Assembly: GCA_041617635.1 (NCBI GenBank)
Contig: JBFJOO010000026.1
Span: 1 to 42,236, forward strand
Source: JAABRB01 sp041617635
Lineage (GTDB): Bacteria > Pseudomonadota > Gammaproteobacteria > Burkholderiales > SG8-39
Direction of reading: 5' to 3'
Length of the DNA stretch: 42,236 nucleotides
The first letter of the stretch is position 1. The number at the start of each line of letters is the position of its first letter. This document shows positions 24,173 to 32,736 of this stretch, in pieces. A program made the translations under genes and the position numbers. Under the pieces are notes generated by a model. That model had not been told where the DNA came from, did no database searches, and saw only the letters and a list, made by a program, of their open reading frames with translations.

Positions 24173-24178
24173 TAGAAT
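24173..24178 (+). promoter_or_regulatory. -10 element of tRNA-Ser
   Basis: TAGAAT lies 11 bases before the tRNA 5' end, the expected place for a tRNA promoter. No convincing -35 at 16-18 bases is seen. Confidence 0.45.
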
Positions 24179-24189
24179 TGCGCGCGCCC

Positions 24190-24280
24190 GGAGAGGTGGC
24201 CGAGTGGTTGAAGGCGCACGCCTGGAAAGCGTGTGTACGGTAATACCGTACCGAGGGTTCGAATCCCTCTCTCTCCGCCA
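24190..24280 (+). tRNA. tRNA-Ser(GGA)
   Basis: A 91-base class II tRNA with a long variable arm (TACGGTAATACCGTA). The acceptor stem is GGAGAGG with TCTCTCC, discriminator G and encoded CCA. The anticodon loop CTGGAAA gives anticodon GGA at 24224-24226, reading UCC and UCU serine codons. The T-arm GAGGG-TTCGAAT-CCCTC is intact. Confidence 0.97.
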
Positions 24281-24336
24281 CGAATAGGCACGCGTGCGCA
24301 GGCCGGCTTGCGGCGCGCCACCAACCGACCTCAGCA

Positions 24337-26016
24337 ATGCTCGATCTCGCCATCCGCAACGCAATGATCATCGATGGCCTCGGCAGCCCGCCGCGGCACG
24401 GTGATCTTGGCGTGCAGGGCGGCCGAATCGCGGTCGTGGGTACTGGAGTCGGCAAGGGCGTCCGGGAGGTGGACGCCGACGGACGCGCGCTCGCGCCGGG
24501 GATCATCGACAACCATACGCACTACGATGCGCAGATCACCTGGGATCCGACGCTGGCGCCCTCGCCGGCGCTGGGCGTGACGACCACGGTCATCGGGAAT
24601 TGCGGGTTCACGATCGCACCCTGCAGACCCGCGCAGCGGGACATCACGCTCCGCCACCTGACCCATGTCGAAGGAATGTCGCTGGACGCCCTGCGGCAAG
24701 GCGTGCGCTGGGAGTTCGAGTCCTTTCCCGAGTATTTCGGAATGCTGGAGCGGCGTGGCGTCGTGCCCAACGTGGCGGGCTTCGTCGGGCATTCTTCGGT
24801 GCGATCGTGGGTCATGGGCGAGGACGCGGTGGAGCGCGCCGCAACGGAGGCCGAAATCCAGGCGATGCGCGACATCGTGGCCGAAGCGATGCGCGCCGGG
24901 GCGGTGGGCTTTTCGACGAGCACCTCGCCCGCGCACAACGGCGAAGGCGGCACGCCGATGCCCTCGCGGCTTGCCGACGAGCGCGAGGTGCGGGCGCTCG
25001 TGGGCGCGGTCGGCGAGGCCGGGCGCGGTGTGTTCATGCTCACCAAGGGCGGCCATACGCGGATGGATTTTCTCGAATCCCTCGCCCGGGATACTGGGCG
25101 GCCGGTCATCGTCGCCGCGCTCTTGCACAACCGCACCAATCCCGACGCCGTGTTCGGGGACATGCGGGCGATCGCGGCGGCGCGCAGCCGTGGAAACCGC
25201 CTCTACGGCGCGGTCTCGGCGTGTGTGCTGACGTTCGACTTCACGCTGGCCGATCCCTATCCGCTCGAGGGTCTGCAGGCTTGGCAGCCTGCGTTGGCGG
25301 CGACAGGAGATGCGTTGCGGACAACGCTCGCCGACACGACGTTTCGGCGTGCGATCAAGGAAGAGCTCGCGCGGCCCGCGACATTCCGCATCTTCAACGG
25401 CGAATGGGAAGAGATATTCGTGGTCGAGACGCGCGACCAGCGCCACCGCTGGATGGAGCACCACTCGCTGGCGGAGCTCGCGCAGACGATCGGGAAGCAC
25501 CCGCTGGACTTGATGCTCGATCTCGCCCTGGACGAGGACCTGAAGACGGTCTTCGTGGCCACGACCCTGAACTCCGACGAGAATGCGGTCGGCAGGCTGA
25601 TCTTGGACGAGAACAGCCTGGTGTCCCTGTCCGATGCCGGCGCGCATCTCACATTCTTCTGCGATGCCGGCTTCGGATTGCACGTGCTCGGTCACTGGGT
25701 CAGGGAGCGGCGCCTGATGCCGATCGAAGCGGCGGTCCGCAAGCTGACCAGCGATCCGGCCGACGTGTTCGGCATGCGCGACCGCGGGCGCCTCGTGCCC
25801 GGCGCCTGGGCGGATCTGCTGCTCTTCGATCCGGCCACGGTCGGTCGCGGGGCCAAGGAACGGGTGTTCGATCTGCCGGGCGGCGCACCGCGACTGACGA
25901 CGCCCGCAATCGGCGTATATGGTGTGTGGGTGAACGGCGCGCAGGTTGCCGACCAGTCCGGCATCCTGGAGGGCTGCGGCCGACCGGGCAAGCTGCTGCG
26001 TTCGTTCGGCGATTGA
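24337..26016 (+). CDS. D-aminoacylase-type amidohydrolase
   Basis: Metal-dependent amidohydrolase of the N-acyl-D-amino-acid deacylase family, 559 residues. The metal-binding DNHTHYDAQ has H60 and H62. The cysteine ligand typical of D-aminoacylases is C89 in GNCGF. Later metal and substrate motifs include VGHSSVR, LLHNRTNPD and SDAGAHL with its catalytic Asp. The C-terminal GAWADLLLFDP closes the composite beta-sandwich. It starts 57 bases after tRNA-Ser without a visible ribosome site, so initiation may be weak. Hydantoinase-like or D-glutamate/D-aspartate deacylase substrates are possible; specificity cannot be read from sequence. Confidence 0.88.
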   Translation: MLDLAIRNAMIIDGLGSPPRHGDLGVQGGRIAVVGTGVGKGVREVDADGRALAPGIIDNHTHYDAQITWDPTLAPSPALGVTTTVIGNCGFTIAPCRPAQRDITLRHLTHVEGMSLDALRQGVRWEFESFPEYFGMLERRGVVPNVAGFVGHSSVRSWVMGEDAVERAATEAEIQAMRDIVAEAMRAGAVGFSTSTSPAHNGEGGTPMPSRLADEREVRALVGAVGEAGRGVFMLTKGGHTRMDFLESLARDTGRPVIVAALLHNRTNPDAVFGDMRAIAAARSRGNRLYGAVSACVLTFDFTLADPYPLEGLQAWQPALAATGDALRTTLADTTFRRAIKEELARPATFRIFNGEWEEIFVVETRDQRHRWMEHHSLAELAQTIGKHPLDLMLDLALDEDLKTVFVATTLNSDENAVGRLILDENSLVSLSDAGAHLTFFCDAGFGLHVLGHWVRERRLMPIEAAVRKLTSDPADVFGMRDRGRLVPGAWADLLLFDPATVGRGAKERVFDLPGGAPRLTTPAIGVYGVWVNGAQVADQSGILEGCGRPGKLLRSFGD

Positions 26017-26125
26017 ACTCGAAACCCTGCGAAAGCATGATTCGGTTTGAGGATCGACCAGTGGTGAAATAAGTAGGCTTGGCGCTGGTTTGGAGACATC
26101 GGTTCGAGAATAGGAGAGGTTGGGC

Positions 26126-26461
26126 ATGAAGCCGCGCGGAACCCGCTTGGCCGCATCGGTGCGCACGAGCGACGGCGTGAGCGGGGTGTATTCCGTTTAT
26201 CCGGGAGACGAGCCCAAATCGATCGCGTCGATCGAGCCGGTGAACTGGGACAAGCCGCCCGCCGGGAAAATCGTCGAGGGTGCCTTCACGGTCATCGGCG
26301 AGCTCGGCATGACCGGACAGATCATCCTCCTGAACGGGTACCAGTGGGAGGCGCTGACCAAGGCGAAACTCGAGAATCATTTCTACGCCGCGATACTCTG
26401 GGGCGGCAGCCCGCTGAAGGTCGTGGACGACGCCCAGCTGATCAACAAGCGTAAAGCCTGA
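26126..26461 (+). CDS. Hypothetical protein, 111 residues
   Basis: I do not recognise this protein. It is soluble in appearance, with no signal peptide or membrane segment and no cysteines. The middle (GKIVEGAFTVIGELGMTGQI) looks like alternating beta strands, and the C-terminus is basic (INKRKA). AGGAGAGG sits six bases before the ATG, and codon use is like the neighbours, so I regard it as a real gene. It lies between the amidohydrolase and parE with more than 100 bases free on each side, so it may be its own transcription unit. Confidence 0.7.
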   Translation: MKPRGTRLAASVRTSDGVSGVYSVYPGDEPKSIASIEPVNWDKPPAGKIVEGAFTVIGELGMTGQIILLNGYQWEALTKAKLENHFYAAILWGGSPLKVVDDAQLINKRKA

Positions 26462-26650
26462 ACCGCCGCGCGTGATCGTCCCGGAGCAAACATGCGCTGC
26501 GCTCGGGGCGCACGGCTTTGAGGCGTGCCTGACCCGAGTCCAGTCGGCGGTCCAGGTCACCCTTGCGACGGGATCGGTCAATTTCTCCGCATTGCCAGGC
26601 CGGCACGGGTGCATGCGGCCCGCCGTAGGGGTATGATCACAACCCGTCGT

Positions 26651-26670
26651 GGTCGGCCAGCGGGCCGACC
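26651..26670 (+). promoter_or_regulatory. GC-rich hairpin in the parE leader
   Basis: A perfect 8-bp stem, GGTCGGCC / GGCCGACC, with loop AGCG. It is flanked by a near-repeat (GTCGTGGT before and after) and ends 32 bases before the parE ATG. A possible -10 (TATGAT, 26632-26637) just upstream would place the hairpin near the start of the transcript. No U-tract follows. Confidence 0.5.
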
Positions 26671-26702
26671 CCAACCTGTCGTGGTGACAAGAACGGGACG
26701 CG

Positions 26703-28694
26703 ATGGCTCGCAAGACTGGCGATTACCGCGCTGAAGACATTGAAATCCTTGAGGATCTCTCGCCGATCCTGCATCGGCCGGGCATGTACACGGACCCGGT
26801 CAACCCCAATCACGCGCTCGTCGAGGCGATCGACAATGCATCGGACGAAGGCCTGGCGGGCTTCGCCAAGTCGATCTCGGTCGTGTTGCACGAGGACGGA
26901 TCGGCTGCCGTGGAGGACGACGGTCGAGGCATTCCGGTCGATCTGCACCCCAAGAAGAAGATTCCCGCGGTGCAGGTGATTTTCACGACCCTCCACTCGG
27001 GGGGGAAGTTCCGCAAGACCGACAAGGACTCCGTCTACCGGATCGCGGGCGGCCTGCACGGTGTCGGCGTGTGCGTGACCAACGCGCTCGCGAAGCGACT
27101 CGAAGCCGAGGTGAAGCGGGACGGCGCGCTCTACCGGTTGGTATTCGCCGACAACGGCAAGGTCAAGGAGCCCCTGAAAAAGGTTCGCAGCGTGAGCCCG
27201 CGCGACACCGGCACGCGGATCCGGTTCTGGCCCGACCCGAAGTACTTCGACTCGCCGAAGATCGTTCAGCAGGACATCGCGGTGCTGCTGCGCGCGAAAG
27301 CGATGCTGCTTCCGGGCGTGAAGTTCACGCTGGGAATCGAGAAGAACGGCAAGATTGCCGAGACCACCTGGCAGTTTCCCGACGGGATACGAGGCTACTT
27401 CCGCGATGCGATGACGGCGCGCGATGCGGTCGCCGATGCGTTCTTCGGCGAGCGCTACATCGATGCGCAGTCGGAATCAGACAGCTTCGCGGAAGGCGAG
27501 GGCGCGCTCTGGGCGATAGCGTGGGCGCGGGACGGCGATATCGTCGCGGAATCCTACGTCAACATGATTCCCACGCGCCTCGGCGGCACGCATGTGTCGG
27601 GTTTGCGGGAGGGCGCGTACAACGCGATCAAGAGCTTCATCGATCACCATGCGATGGGCCAGCGGGGGCTCAAGGTCGTTCCCGAGGACGTCTGGTCGCG
27701 CGCCTCCTACGTGCTCGCAGTGAAGATGCTCGATCCGCAGTTCAAGGGGCAGGTGAAGAACGAGCTCATCTCGCGCGACGCCGTGAAGCTCGTGGCGCAG
27801 ATGATGCGGGACCCCTTCGAGCTCTGGTTGAATCAGCACGTCGAGGAGGGGAAGCGCATCGCCGAGCTGGTGATCGCCCAGGCGCTGGCGCGCACCCGCG
27901 CCGCGCAGAAGGTCGAGCGCCGCAAGATCTCGGGGGTCGCGATCCTGCCCGGCAAGCTCACGGACTGTGCCTCGGACGACCCGGAGCGAAACGAGCTTTT
28001 CATCGTCGAGGGCGACTCGGCGGGGGGCTCGGCAAAGCAGGCGCGCGACAAGGAGTTCCAGGCCGTGCTGCCGCTCAAGGGCAAGCCGAAGAACACCTGG
28101 CAGGACAGCGCGGAATCGCTGTACGCCAACAAGGAGATCGAGGCGATCGCGCTGGCGATCGGCGTCGAGCCGCACAAGCTCGGGGACGCGATCGATCTGG
28201 GCGGGCTGCGGTACCGCAAAGTCGTGATCCTGGCCGACGCGGACGTCGACGGCTCGCACATCCAGGTGCTGCTGCTCACGCTCTTCTTCCAGCACTTTCC
28301 CAAGCTCATCGAGCAGGGCAGCGTGTTCGTCGCGCAACCGCCGCTCTTTCGGATCGACGTCCCCTCGCAGGGCAAAGGCAAGCCGGCGCGCAAGCTCTAC
28401 GCGCTCGACAAGCAGGAGCTCGCGGCAATGGAGGAAAAACTCGGGGACGAAGGCGTGCGCGAGGGCGCCTGGACAGTGAGTCGGTTCAAGGGTCTGGGCG
28501 AGATGAGCCCGGAGCAGCTCTGGGAAACCACGCTCAACCCCGACACGCGCCGGATGCTGCCCGTGCGCGTCGAGGACGGCATGCTGGATGCCGACCGCAA
28601 CGTCTTCAACATGATGATGGCGCGCGAGAACTCGCAGGCGCGGCGTGAGTGGATGGAGACCTTTGGCAATCTCGTGGATGCCGACATCTCGTAG
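26703..28694 (+). CDS. parE: DNA topoisomerase IV subunit B
   Basis: ATPase subunit of topoisomerase IV, which separates linked daughter chromosomes. The GHKL ATP site is visible in EAIDNASDE, DDGRGIPVD and GGLHGVGV. The TOPRIM domain carries EGDSAGG with E436 and the metal-binding DADVDGSH with D512 and D514. The ParE-type sequence PLKGKPKN follows the first TOPRIM motif. Length is 663 residues (E. coli 630). parC begins 10 bases after the stop codon, so the two subunits are likely translated from one message. Confidence 0.97.
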   Translation: MARKTGDYRAEDIEILEDLSPILHRPGMYTDPVNPNHALVEAIDNASDEGLAGFAKSISVVLHEDGSAAVEDDGRGIPVDLHPKKKIPAVQVIFTTLHSGGKFRKTDKDSVYRIAGGLHGVGVCVTNALAKRLEAEVKRDGALYRLVFADNGKVKEPLKKVRSVSPRDTGTRIRFWPDPKYFDSPKIVQQDIAVLLRAKAMLLPGVKFTLGIEKNGKIAETTWQFPDGIRGYFRDAMTARDAVADAFFGERYIDAQSESDSFAEGEGALWAIAWARDGDIVAESYVNMIPTRLGGTHVSGLREGAYNAIKSFIDHHAMGQRGLKVVPEDVWSRASYVLAVKMLDPQFKGQVKNELISRDAVKLVAQMMRDPFELWLNQHVEEGKRIAELVIAQALARTRAAQKVERRKISGVAILPGKLTDCASDDPERNELFIVEGDSAGGSAKQARDKEFQAVLPLKGKPKNTWQDSAESLYANKEIEAIALAIGVEPHKLGDAIDLGGLRYRKVVILADADVDGSHIQVLLLTLFFQHFPKLIEQGSVFVAQPPLFRIDVPSQGKGKPARKLYALDKQELAAMEEKLGDEGVREGAWTVSRFKGLGEMSPEQLWETTLNPDTRRMLPVRVEDGMLDADRNVFNMMMARENSQARREWMETFGNLVDADIS

Positions 28695-28704
28695 AAAGCG
28701 CGGC

Positions 28705-30384
28705 GTGGACGAACAGAAAGACCTCTTCGGGGCCTCGGGCGACGACACTGCCGTGGCCGAACGCGCGCCGAGAAAGGGCGCCAAGGCGGGGGCGCCGGTT
28801 GCGCCTGGTGGCGCATCGGGTGGATCGGGCGGATCGGGCGGAACGCGACTCCCGCCGAACTTCGCGCCCATGACGGGCGAGTTCGGCGAGTCCTTGCCGC
28901 TCGGGCAGTACGCGGCGTCCCAGTACCTGCAGTACGCGATCGCGACCGTGAAGGACCGCGCGCTCCCGCGCGTCGCCGACGGCCAGAAACCGGTACAGGC
29001 GCGGATTCTCTTCGCGATGTGGGAGCTCGGTGGTCGGGCGGGCACACCGCGCAAGAAGTCCGCGCGCGTGGTCGGTGACGTGCTCGGCAAGTTCCACCCG
29101 CATGGCGATGCGTCCGTCTACGACGCCCTGGTGCGTCTGGCGCAGGACTTCACCATGCGCTATCCGCTCATCGACGGCGAGGGGAACTTCGGATCGCGCG
29201 ATGGCGACGACCCGGCCGCGATGCGCTACACGGAGGCGCGGCTGACGAAATTCGCCGAGGTGCTGCTGGCGGAGCTCGGCAGCGGCACGGTCGATTTCGC
29301 GCCGAACTACGACGGCAGCATCGAAGAGCCGGAAGTCCTTCCGGCGCGGCTCCCGGTCGTGTTGCTCAACGGCTCCTCGGGTATCGCGGTCGGCATGGCC
29401 ACCGAGGTCCCGAGCCACAACCTGAACGAAGTGGTGCAGGGCGCGATCGCGATGATTCGTGACCCGGGCATCAGCGTCGCCGGGTTGATGCGGCACATCA
29501 AGGGCCCCGATTTCGCGGGCGGCGGTCAGATCATCACGCCGCGCGCCGAGATTCGCGCGGCCTACGAAAGCGGTCGCGGCTCGGTGCGAGTTCGTGCCCG
29601 GTGGACACTCGAGCGCCTCGCCCGCGGGCAGTGGCAGGTCGTCGTGCACGAGTTTCCGCCCGGCGCTTCGGCGCGCAAGGTGCTCGAGGAGATCGACGCG
29701 ATCACGAACCCGCAGCCGCGCGCGGGCAAAAAGTCGCTCAGCGCGGACCAGACCCGCGAGAAGCAGCTCATGCTCTCGATGCTCGACCGGGTGCGCGACG
29801 AGTCGGATCGGGCCCATCCCGTGCGTCTGGTGTTCGAGCCCAAGACGTCGCGCATCGACGAGACCGAGTTCGTGAACCTCCTGCTCGCGAAGACGAGCAT
29901 GGAGACGAACGCGTCCGTGAACCTGGTCATGGTGGGCCTCGACGGCCGGCCGGCCGGCAGGAGCCTCAAGGACGTGCTCCGCGACTGGCTGGAATTCCGG
30001 TTCGCGACGGTCACCCGGCGCACGCGCTTCCGGCTCGACAAGGTGCTCGACCGGATCCACATCCTCGAAGGGCGCCTGATCGTCCTGCTGAACGTGGACA
30101 AGGTCATCAAGATCATCCGGAACGCGGACGACCCGAAGCGCGAACTCATCAAGGCTTTCAAGCTGACCGAGCGTCAGGCGGACGACATACTCGAGATCCG
30201 GCTGCGGCAACTCGCCAAGCTTGAGCACATCAAGGTCGAAACCGAGCTCGGCGACCTGCGCAAGGACAAGAAGGGTCTAGAGAAAGTGCTCGGAAGCCGC
30301 AAGGCGCTCGAGGCGCTGGTCATCGAGGAGCTCCAGCAGGACGTCGATGCGTTCGGCGACAAGCGGCGCACGAAGCTCGAGTAG
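28705..30384 (+). CDS. parC: DNA topoisomerase IV subunit A, catalytic domain (split ParC, N-terminal part)
   Basis: Breakage-reunion part of ParC, which cuts and rejoins DNA. The catalytic tyrosine is Y175 in MRYTEAR, and GIAVGMATEVPSHN, the conserved gate-domain motif, is intact. The proposed GTG start gives 559 residues with a flexible 50-residue Gly/Ser-rich N-terminal tail (GGASGGSGGSGG). An ATG at 28870 would place the tyrosine at 120, as in E. coli, but the upstream DEQKDLFG resembles the usual betaproteobacterial ParC beginning. The frame ends at an amber TAG right after the coiled-coil and tower region. ParC is normally about 750 residues; the missing C-terminal domain continues in the same frame 15 bases downstream. 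Confidence 0.9.
   Translation: MDEQKDLFGASGDDTAVAERAPRKGAKAGAPVAPGGASGGSGGSGGTRLPPNFAPMTGEFGESLPLGQYAASQYLQYAIATVKDRALPRVADGQKPVQARILFAMWELGGRAGTPRKKSARVVGDVLGKFHPHGDASVYDALVRLAQDFTMRYPLIDGEGNFGSRDGDDPAAMRYTEARLTKFAEVLLAELGSGTVDFAPNYDGSIEEPEVLPARLPVVLLNGSSGIAVGMATEVPSHNLNEVVQGAIAMIRDPGISVAGLMRHIKGPDFAGGGQIITPRAEIRAAYESGRGSVRVRARWTLERLARGQWQVVVHEFPPGASARKVLEEIDAITNPQPRAGKKSLSADQTREKQLMLSMLDRVRDESDRAHPVRLVFEPKTSRIDETEFVNLLLAKTSMETNASVNLVMVGLDGRPAGRSLKDVLRDWLEFRFATVTRRTRFRLDKVLDRIHILEGRLIVLLNVDKVIKIIRNADDPKRELIKAFKLTERQADDILEIRLRQLAKLEHIKVETELGDLRKDKKGLEKVLGSRKALEALVIEELQQDVDAFGDKRRTKLE
30382..30384 (+). other. In-frame amber codon separating the two parC domains
   Basis: TAG at codon 560 is followed, in the same frame, by TCG GAA AAG GCG GCC GTG and then 259 more open codons of ParC sequence. 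No frameshift is present. TAG is an ordinary stop in this genome: recR, the CoA-transferase and the radical SAM gene end with it. Confidence 0.9.
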
Positions 30385-30399
30385 TCGGAAAAGGCGGCC

Positions 30400-31179
30400 G
30401 TGGAAGTGCCGGTGATCGACGAGCCGGTGACGGTGATCTTCTCGAAGAACGGATGGGTGCGCGTGCGCCAGGGGTGGCAGGTCGATCCTGCGGGACTGTC
30501 CTTCAAGGAAGGCGACTCGCTGCAAGCGCTGATTCTCTGCCGCACGGTGGATCCAGTGATATTCCTGGACTCGAACGGTCGCGCATACACGGTGCAGGCC
30601 GGCGAGCTTCCTCCGGCGCGCGGGGACGGCGCGCCGGCCTCGTCGCTGGTCGACTTGCAGGAGGGCGGTCGCATCGTCCAGTGCGCTGGAGGTCGACCTG
30701 AGACCCGTCTGCTCGTGGCATCGAGCGGCGGTTACGGCTTCCTGTGCACGATCGCGGACATGGTCTCGAATCGCCGCGCCGGGCGCGAGTTCATGTCGGT
30801 GGAGGCGGGCGAGGTGCCACTCGCCCCCGCCGTCTACGCGGAGGCGCGGGGCAATTACGTGGCGGCCGTCGCCGAGCAGGGACGTCTGCTCACGTTCGAT
30901 ATCGCGGAAATGCGGCAGATGACGCGCGGCCGTGGCGTGATCGTGATGGGGCTCGAAAAGGACGAGAAGCTGATCGCGGTGGCCGTTACGAACGAGAAGG
31001 AGCTGATCGTCGCAGGCGTCGGTCGCGGCGGCAAGGAAAAAGAGGTGCGGCTCGCCGGAGAAAAGCTCGCACACCACTTCGGTCACCGCGCGCGCATGGG
31101 CCGTGTGCTGCCCGACAAGCTGAAGCCGCGCGCGCTCAAGCTGCGCGCGCAGTCCGATCCGTCGGCCGCAGGGCGCTAG
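30400..31179 (+). CDS. parC: DNA topoisomerase IV subunit A, C-terminal DNA-wrapping domain (split ParC, C-terminal part)
   Basis: 259 residues corresponding to the beta-pinwheel domain of ParC, which binds and bends DNA and sets substrate preference. It begins at the first blade (EPVTVIFSKNGWVR, E. coli EPVTIVLSQMGWVR) and repeats blade-like segments such as SSGGYGFLCTIADM and EQGRLLTFDIAEM. The basic C-terminus RPLKLRAQ-like stretch is typical. The GTG at 30400 has GGAAAAGG just upstream (30387-30394), five bases away, so independent translation is plausible. The frame shows no further stops or decay. Readthrough of the amber codon, a sequencing error or a recent nonsense mutation are alternatives. 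Confidence 0.85.
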   Translation: MEVPVIDEPVTVIFSKNGWVRVRQGWQVDPAGLSFKEGDSLQALILCRTVDPVIFLDSNGRAYTVQAGELPPARGDGAPASSLVDLQEGGRIVQCAGGRPETRLLVASSGGYGFLCTIADMVSNRRAGREFMSVEAGEVPLAPAVYAEARGNYVAAVAEQGRLLTFDIAEMRQMTRGRGVIVMGLEKDEKLIAVAVTNEKELIVAGVGRGGKEKEVRLAGEKLAHHFGHRARMGRVLPDKLKPRALKLRAQSDPSAAGR

Positions 31180-31269
31180 CCGCGAACCACTGGCATTGCC
31201 GGGCTCCCCGGGCTCATTTATCCTGCGCGGCGTCCACGTGGGTTCGGCGTGGCGTGCCAGGAGACGCGG

Positions 31270-32526
31270 ATGCGCGAAGTCGGAGTGTTTGACGATCTGA
31301 ACCCCTTGCCGCGCCTGTTGATGGGGCCCGGCCCGATCACGGCCGATCCGCGCGTGCTGCGCGCCATGTCGGCGCAGCTCCTCGGCCAGTTCGACCCGCA
31401 ATTCAGGGCGTACATGGGCGAGACGATGGCGCTCTATCGGCAGATCTTCGAGACCCAGAACCGCTGGACGATGCTTGTCGACAGCACGGCGCGCGGCGGG
31501 ATCGAATCGGTGATGGTCTCGCTGATCGAACCCGGGGATCGGGTGCTCATCGGCGTGTTCGGGCGCTTCGGTCAGCTCAAGTGCGAGATCGCGCGCCGTT
31601 GCGGCGCGGACGTGAGGACGGTGGCGACGCAGTGGGGGACCGTGTTCTCGCCCGAGCAGATCGAGGCCGCCGTGAAACAGCATCGTCCCAAGCTGGTGGC
31701 GCTTTGCCAGGGCGATACCTCGACCACGATGGCGCAGCCGCTCGCCGAGATCGGCCGAATCTGCCACGCGCACGACGCTTTCCTCTACGTCGACGCCACG
31801 GCATCGATCCTCGGCATGCCGTTGCCGGTCGACGCTTGGGAGATCGACGCGTGCACCGCCGGATTGCAGAAGTGCCTGGGGGGGCCCTCGGGGGTTGCGC
31901 CGATCACGCTCGGCGACCGGGTTGCGGCGGCGATCTATCGGCGACGCCATATCGAGGAAGGCGTGCGTCCGCCGGATTTCGTTCCCGGGCCGGGGCGGGT
32001 CATCGCCTCGAACTACTTCGATCTCGCGATGACGATGGACTACTGGGGCGAAATGGCGCTCAATCACCACACGGAAGCGACAACCATGCTCTACGGGGCG
32101 CGCGAGTGCGCGCGCATCGCGCTCCAGGAGGGCCTGTCGAACGTCCACCGGCGGCATGCCCTCGCGAGCCGGGCGCTGGTTGCAGGCCTGCAAGCGATGG
32201 GCCTGAGGGTGTTCGGCGACCTCGCGCACAAGATGCCGAACGTCACCGGGGTCTGGATTCCGGAGGGCGCGGACGGAAACCGGGTGCGCGCACGGATGCT
32301 CGAGGACTTCGGCATCGAGATCGGCACATCGTTCGGGCCGCTGCAGGGGAAGGTCTGGCGCATCGGCACCATGGGCTACAACGCGCGCAAGGATGCGGTG
32401 CTCGTCACGCTCGGCGCGCTCGACGCGGCGCTTGCCGCGGAGGGCGTCAAGCTGCCGCGCGGCGCGGGGGTGGATGCGGCCCGCGACGAGTACCGAAAAG
32501 CGGAGGCAGCGTCGGGTGCGAAATGA
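31270..32526 (+). CDS. PLP-dependent aminotransferase, alanine-glyoxylate / ureidoglycine-glyoxylate type
   Basis: Class V aminotransferase of the alanine/serine/ureidoglycine-glyoxylate group, 418 residues. LLMGPGPI near the N-terminus and the pyridoxal-binding lysine K201 in TAGLQKCLGGPSG define the family. DSTARGGIESVM and CQGDTSTTMAQPL contact the cofactor phosphate and substrate. The N-terminal LLGQFDPQFRAYM is close to PucG-like sequences. ATG 31270 is chosen because AGGAG lies six bases upstream. No purine-catabolism genes are nearby, so ureidoglycine is not assured as substrate. Glyoxylate-linked amino transfer is the safest call. Confidence 0.85.
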   Translation: MREVGVFDDLNPLPRLLMGPGPITADPRVLRAMSAQLLGQFDPQFRAYMGETMALYRQIFETQNRWTMLVDSTARGGIESVMVSLIEPGDRVLIGVFGRFGQLKCEIARRCGADVRTVATQWGTVFSPEQIEAAVKQHRPKLVALCQGDTSTTMAQPLAEIGRICHAHDAFLYVDATASILGMPLPVDAWEIDACTAGLQKCLGGPSGVAPITLGDRVAAAIYRRRHIEEGVRPPDFVPGPGRVIASNYFDLAMTMDYWGEMALNHHTEATTMLYGARECARIALQEGLSNVHRRHALASRALVAGLQAMGLRVFGDLAHKMPNVTGVWIPEGADGNRVRARMLEDFGIEIGTSFGPLQGKVWRIGTMGYNARKDAVLVTLGALDAALAAEGVKLPRGAGVDAARDEYRKAEAASGAK

Positions 32527-32552
32527 CCGCGCGGCGCGACGTCGTTCCTGCG

Positions 32553-32558
32553 TATAAT
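32553..32558 (+). promoter_or_regulatory. -10 element upstream of the SRP RNA
   Basis: A consensus TATAAT begins 73 bases before the folded SRP RNA core. The -35 is not clear. If real, the primary transcript has a roughly 60-base 5' extension needing trimming, or the mature RNA starts earlier than I mark it. Confidence 0.45.
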
Positions 32559-32625
32559 CGAGCCGAGGTTCCACGCGTTACCTCACAAATTCGCTGTCGC
32601 GCTTTGCGCGGGGGCACCGATCAAT

Positions 32626-32722
32626 GGCGGGCCTCCCCGCACTGCAGCGTGGTGAACCTGGTCAGATCCGGAAGGAAGCAGCCATAGCTACTCACTGCAG
32701 GTGCCGGGGTTCAGGCTCGCCA
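32626..32722 (+). ncRNA. ffs: Signal recognition particle RNA (4.5S type)
   Basis: The universally conserved SRP domain is present: GGTCAG...CCGGAAGGAAGCAGCC with its GGAA tetraloop, which binds Ffh. The arms close well: GGCGGGCC...CCCCG...CAC.TGCAG pairs with CTGCAGGTGCCGGGG...GGCTCGCC. The core is about 97 bases, the size of the small bacterial SRP RNA. The exact 5' and 3' ends are uncertain. It precedes dnaX, with a CitE-like gene in between. Confidence 0.93.
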
Positions 32723-32736
32723 CCTCTTTCCGCTGC

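Noticed and set aside
24055..24512. Minus-strand open frames over tRNA-Ser
   Set aside because: Peptides such as GERGIRTLG and EREGFEPSVR arise from antisense translation of tRNA genes and are database artefacts.
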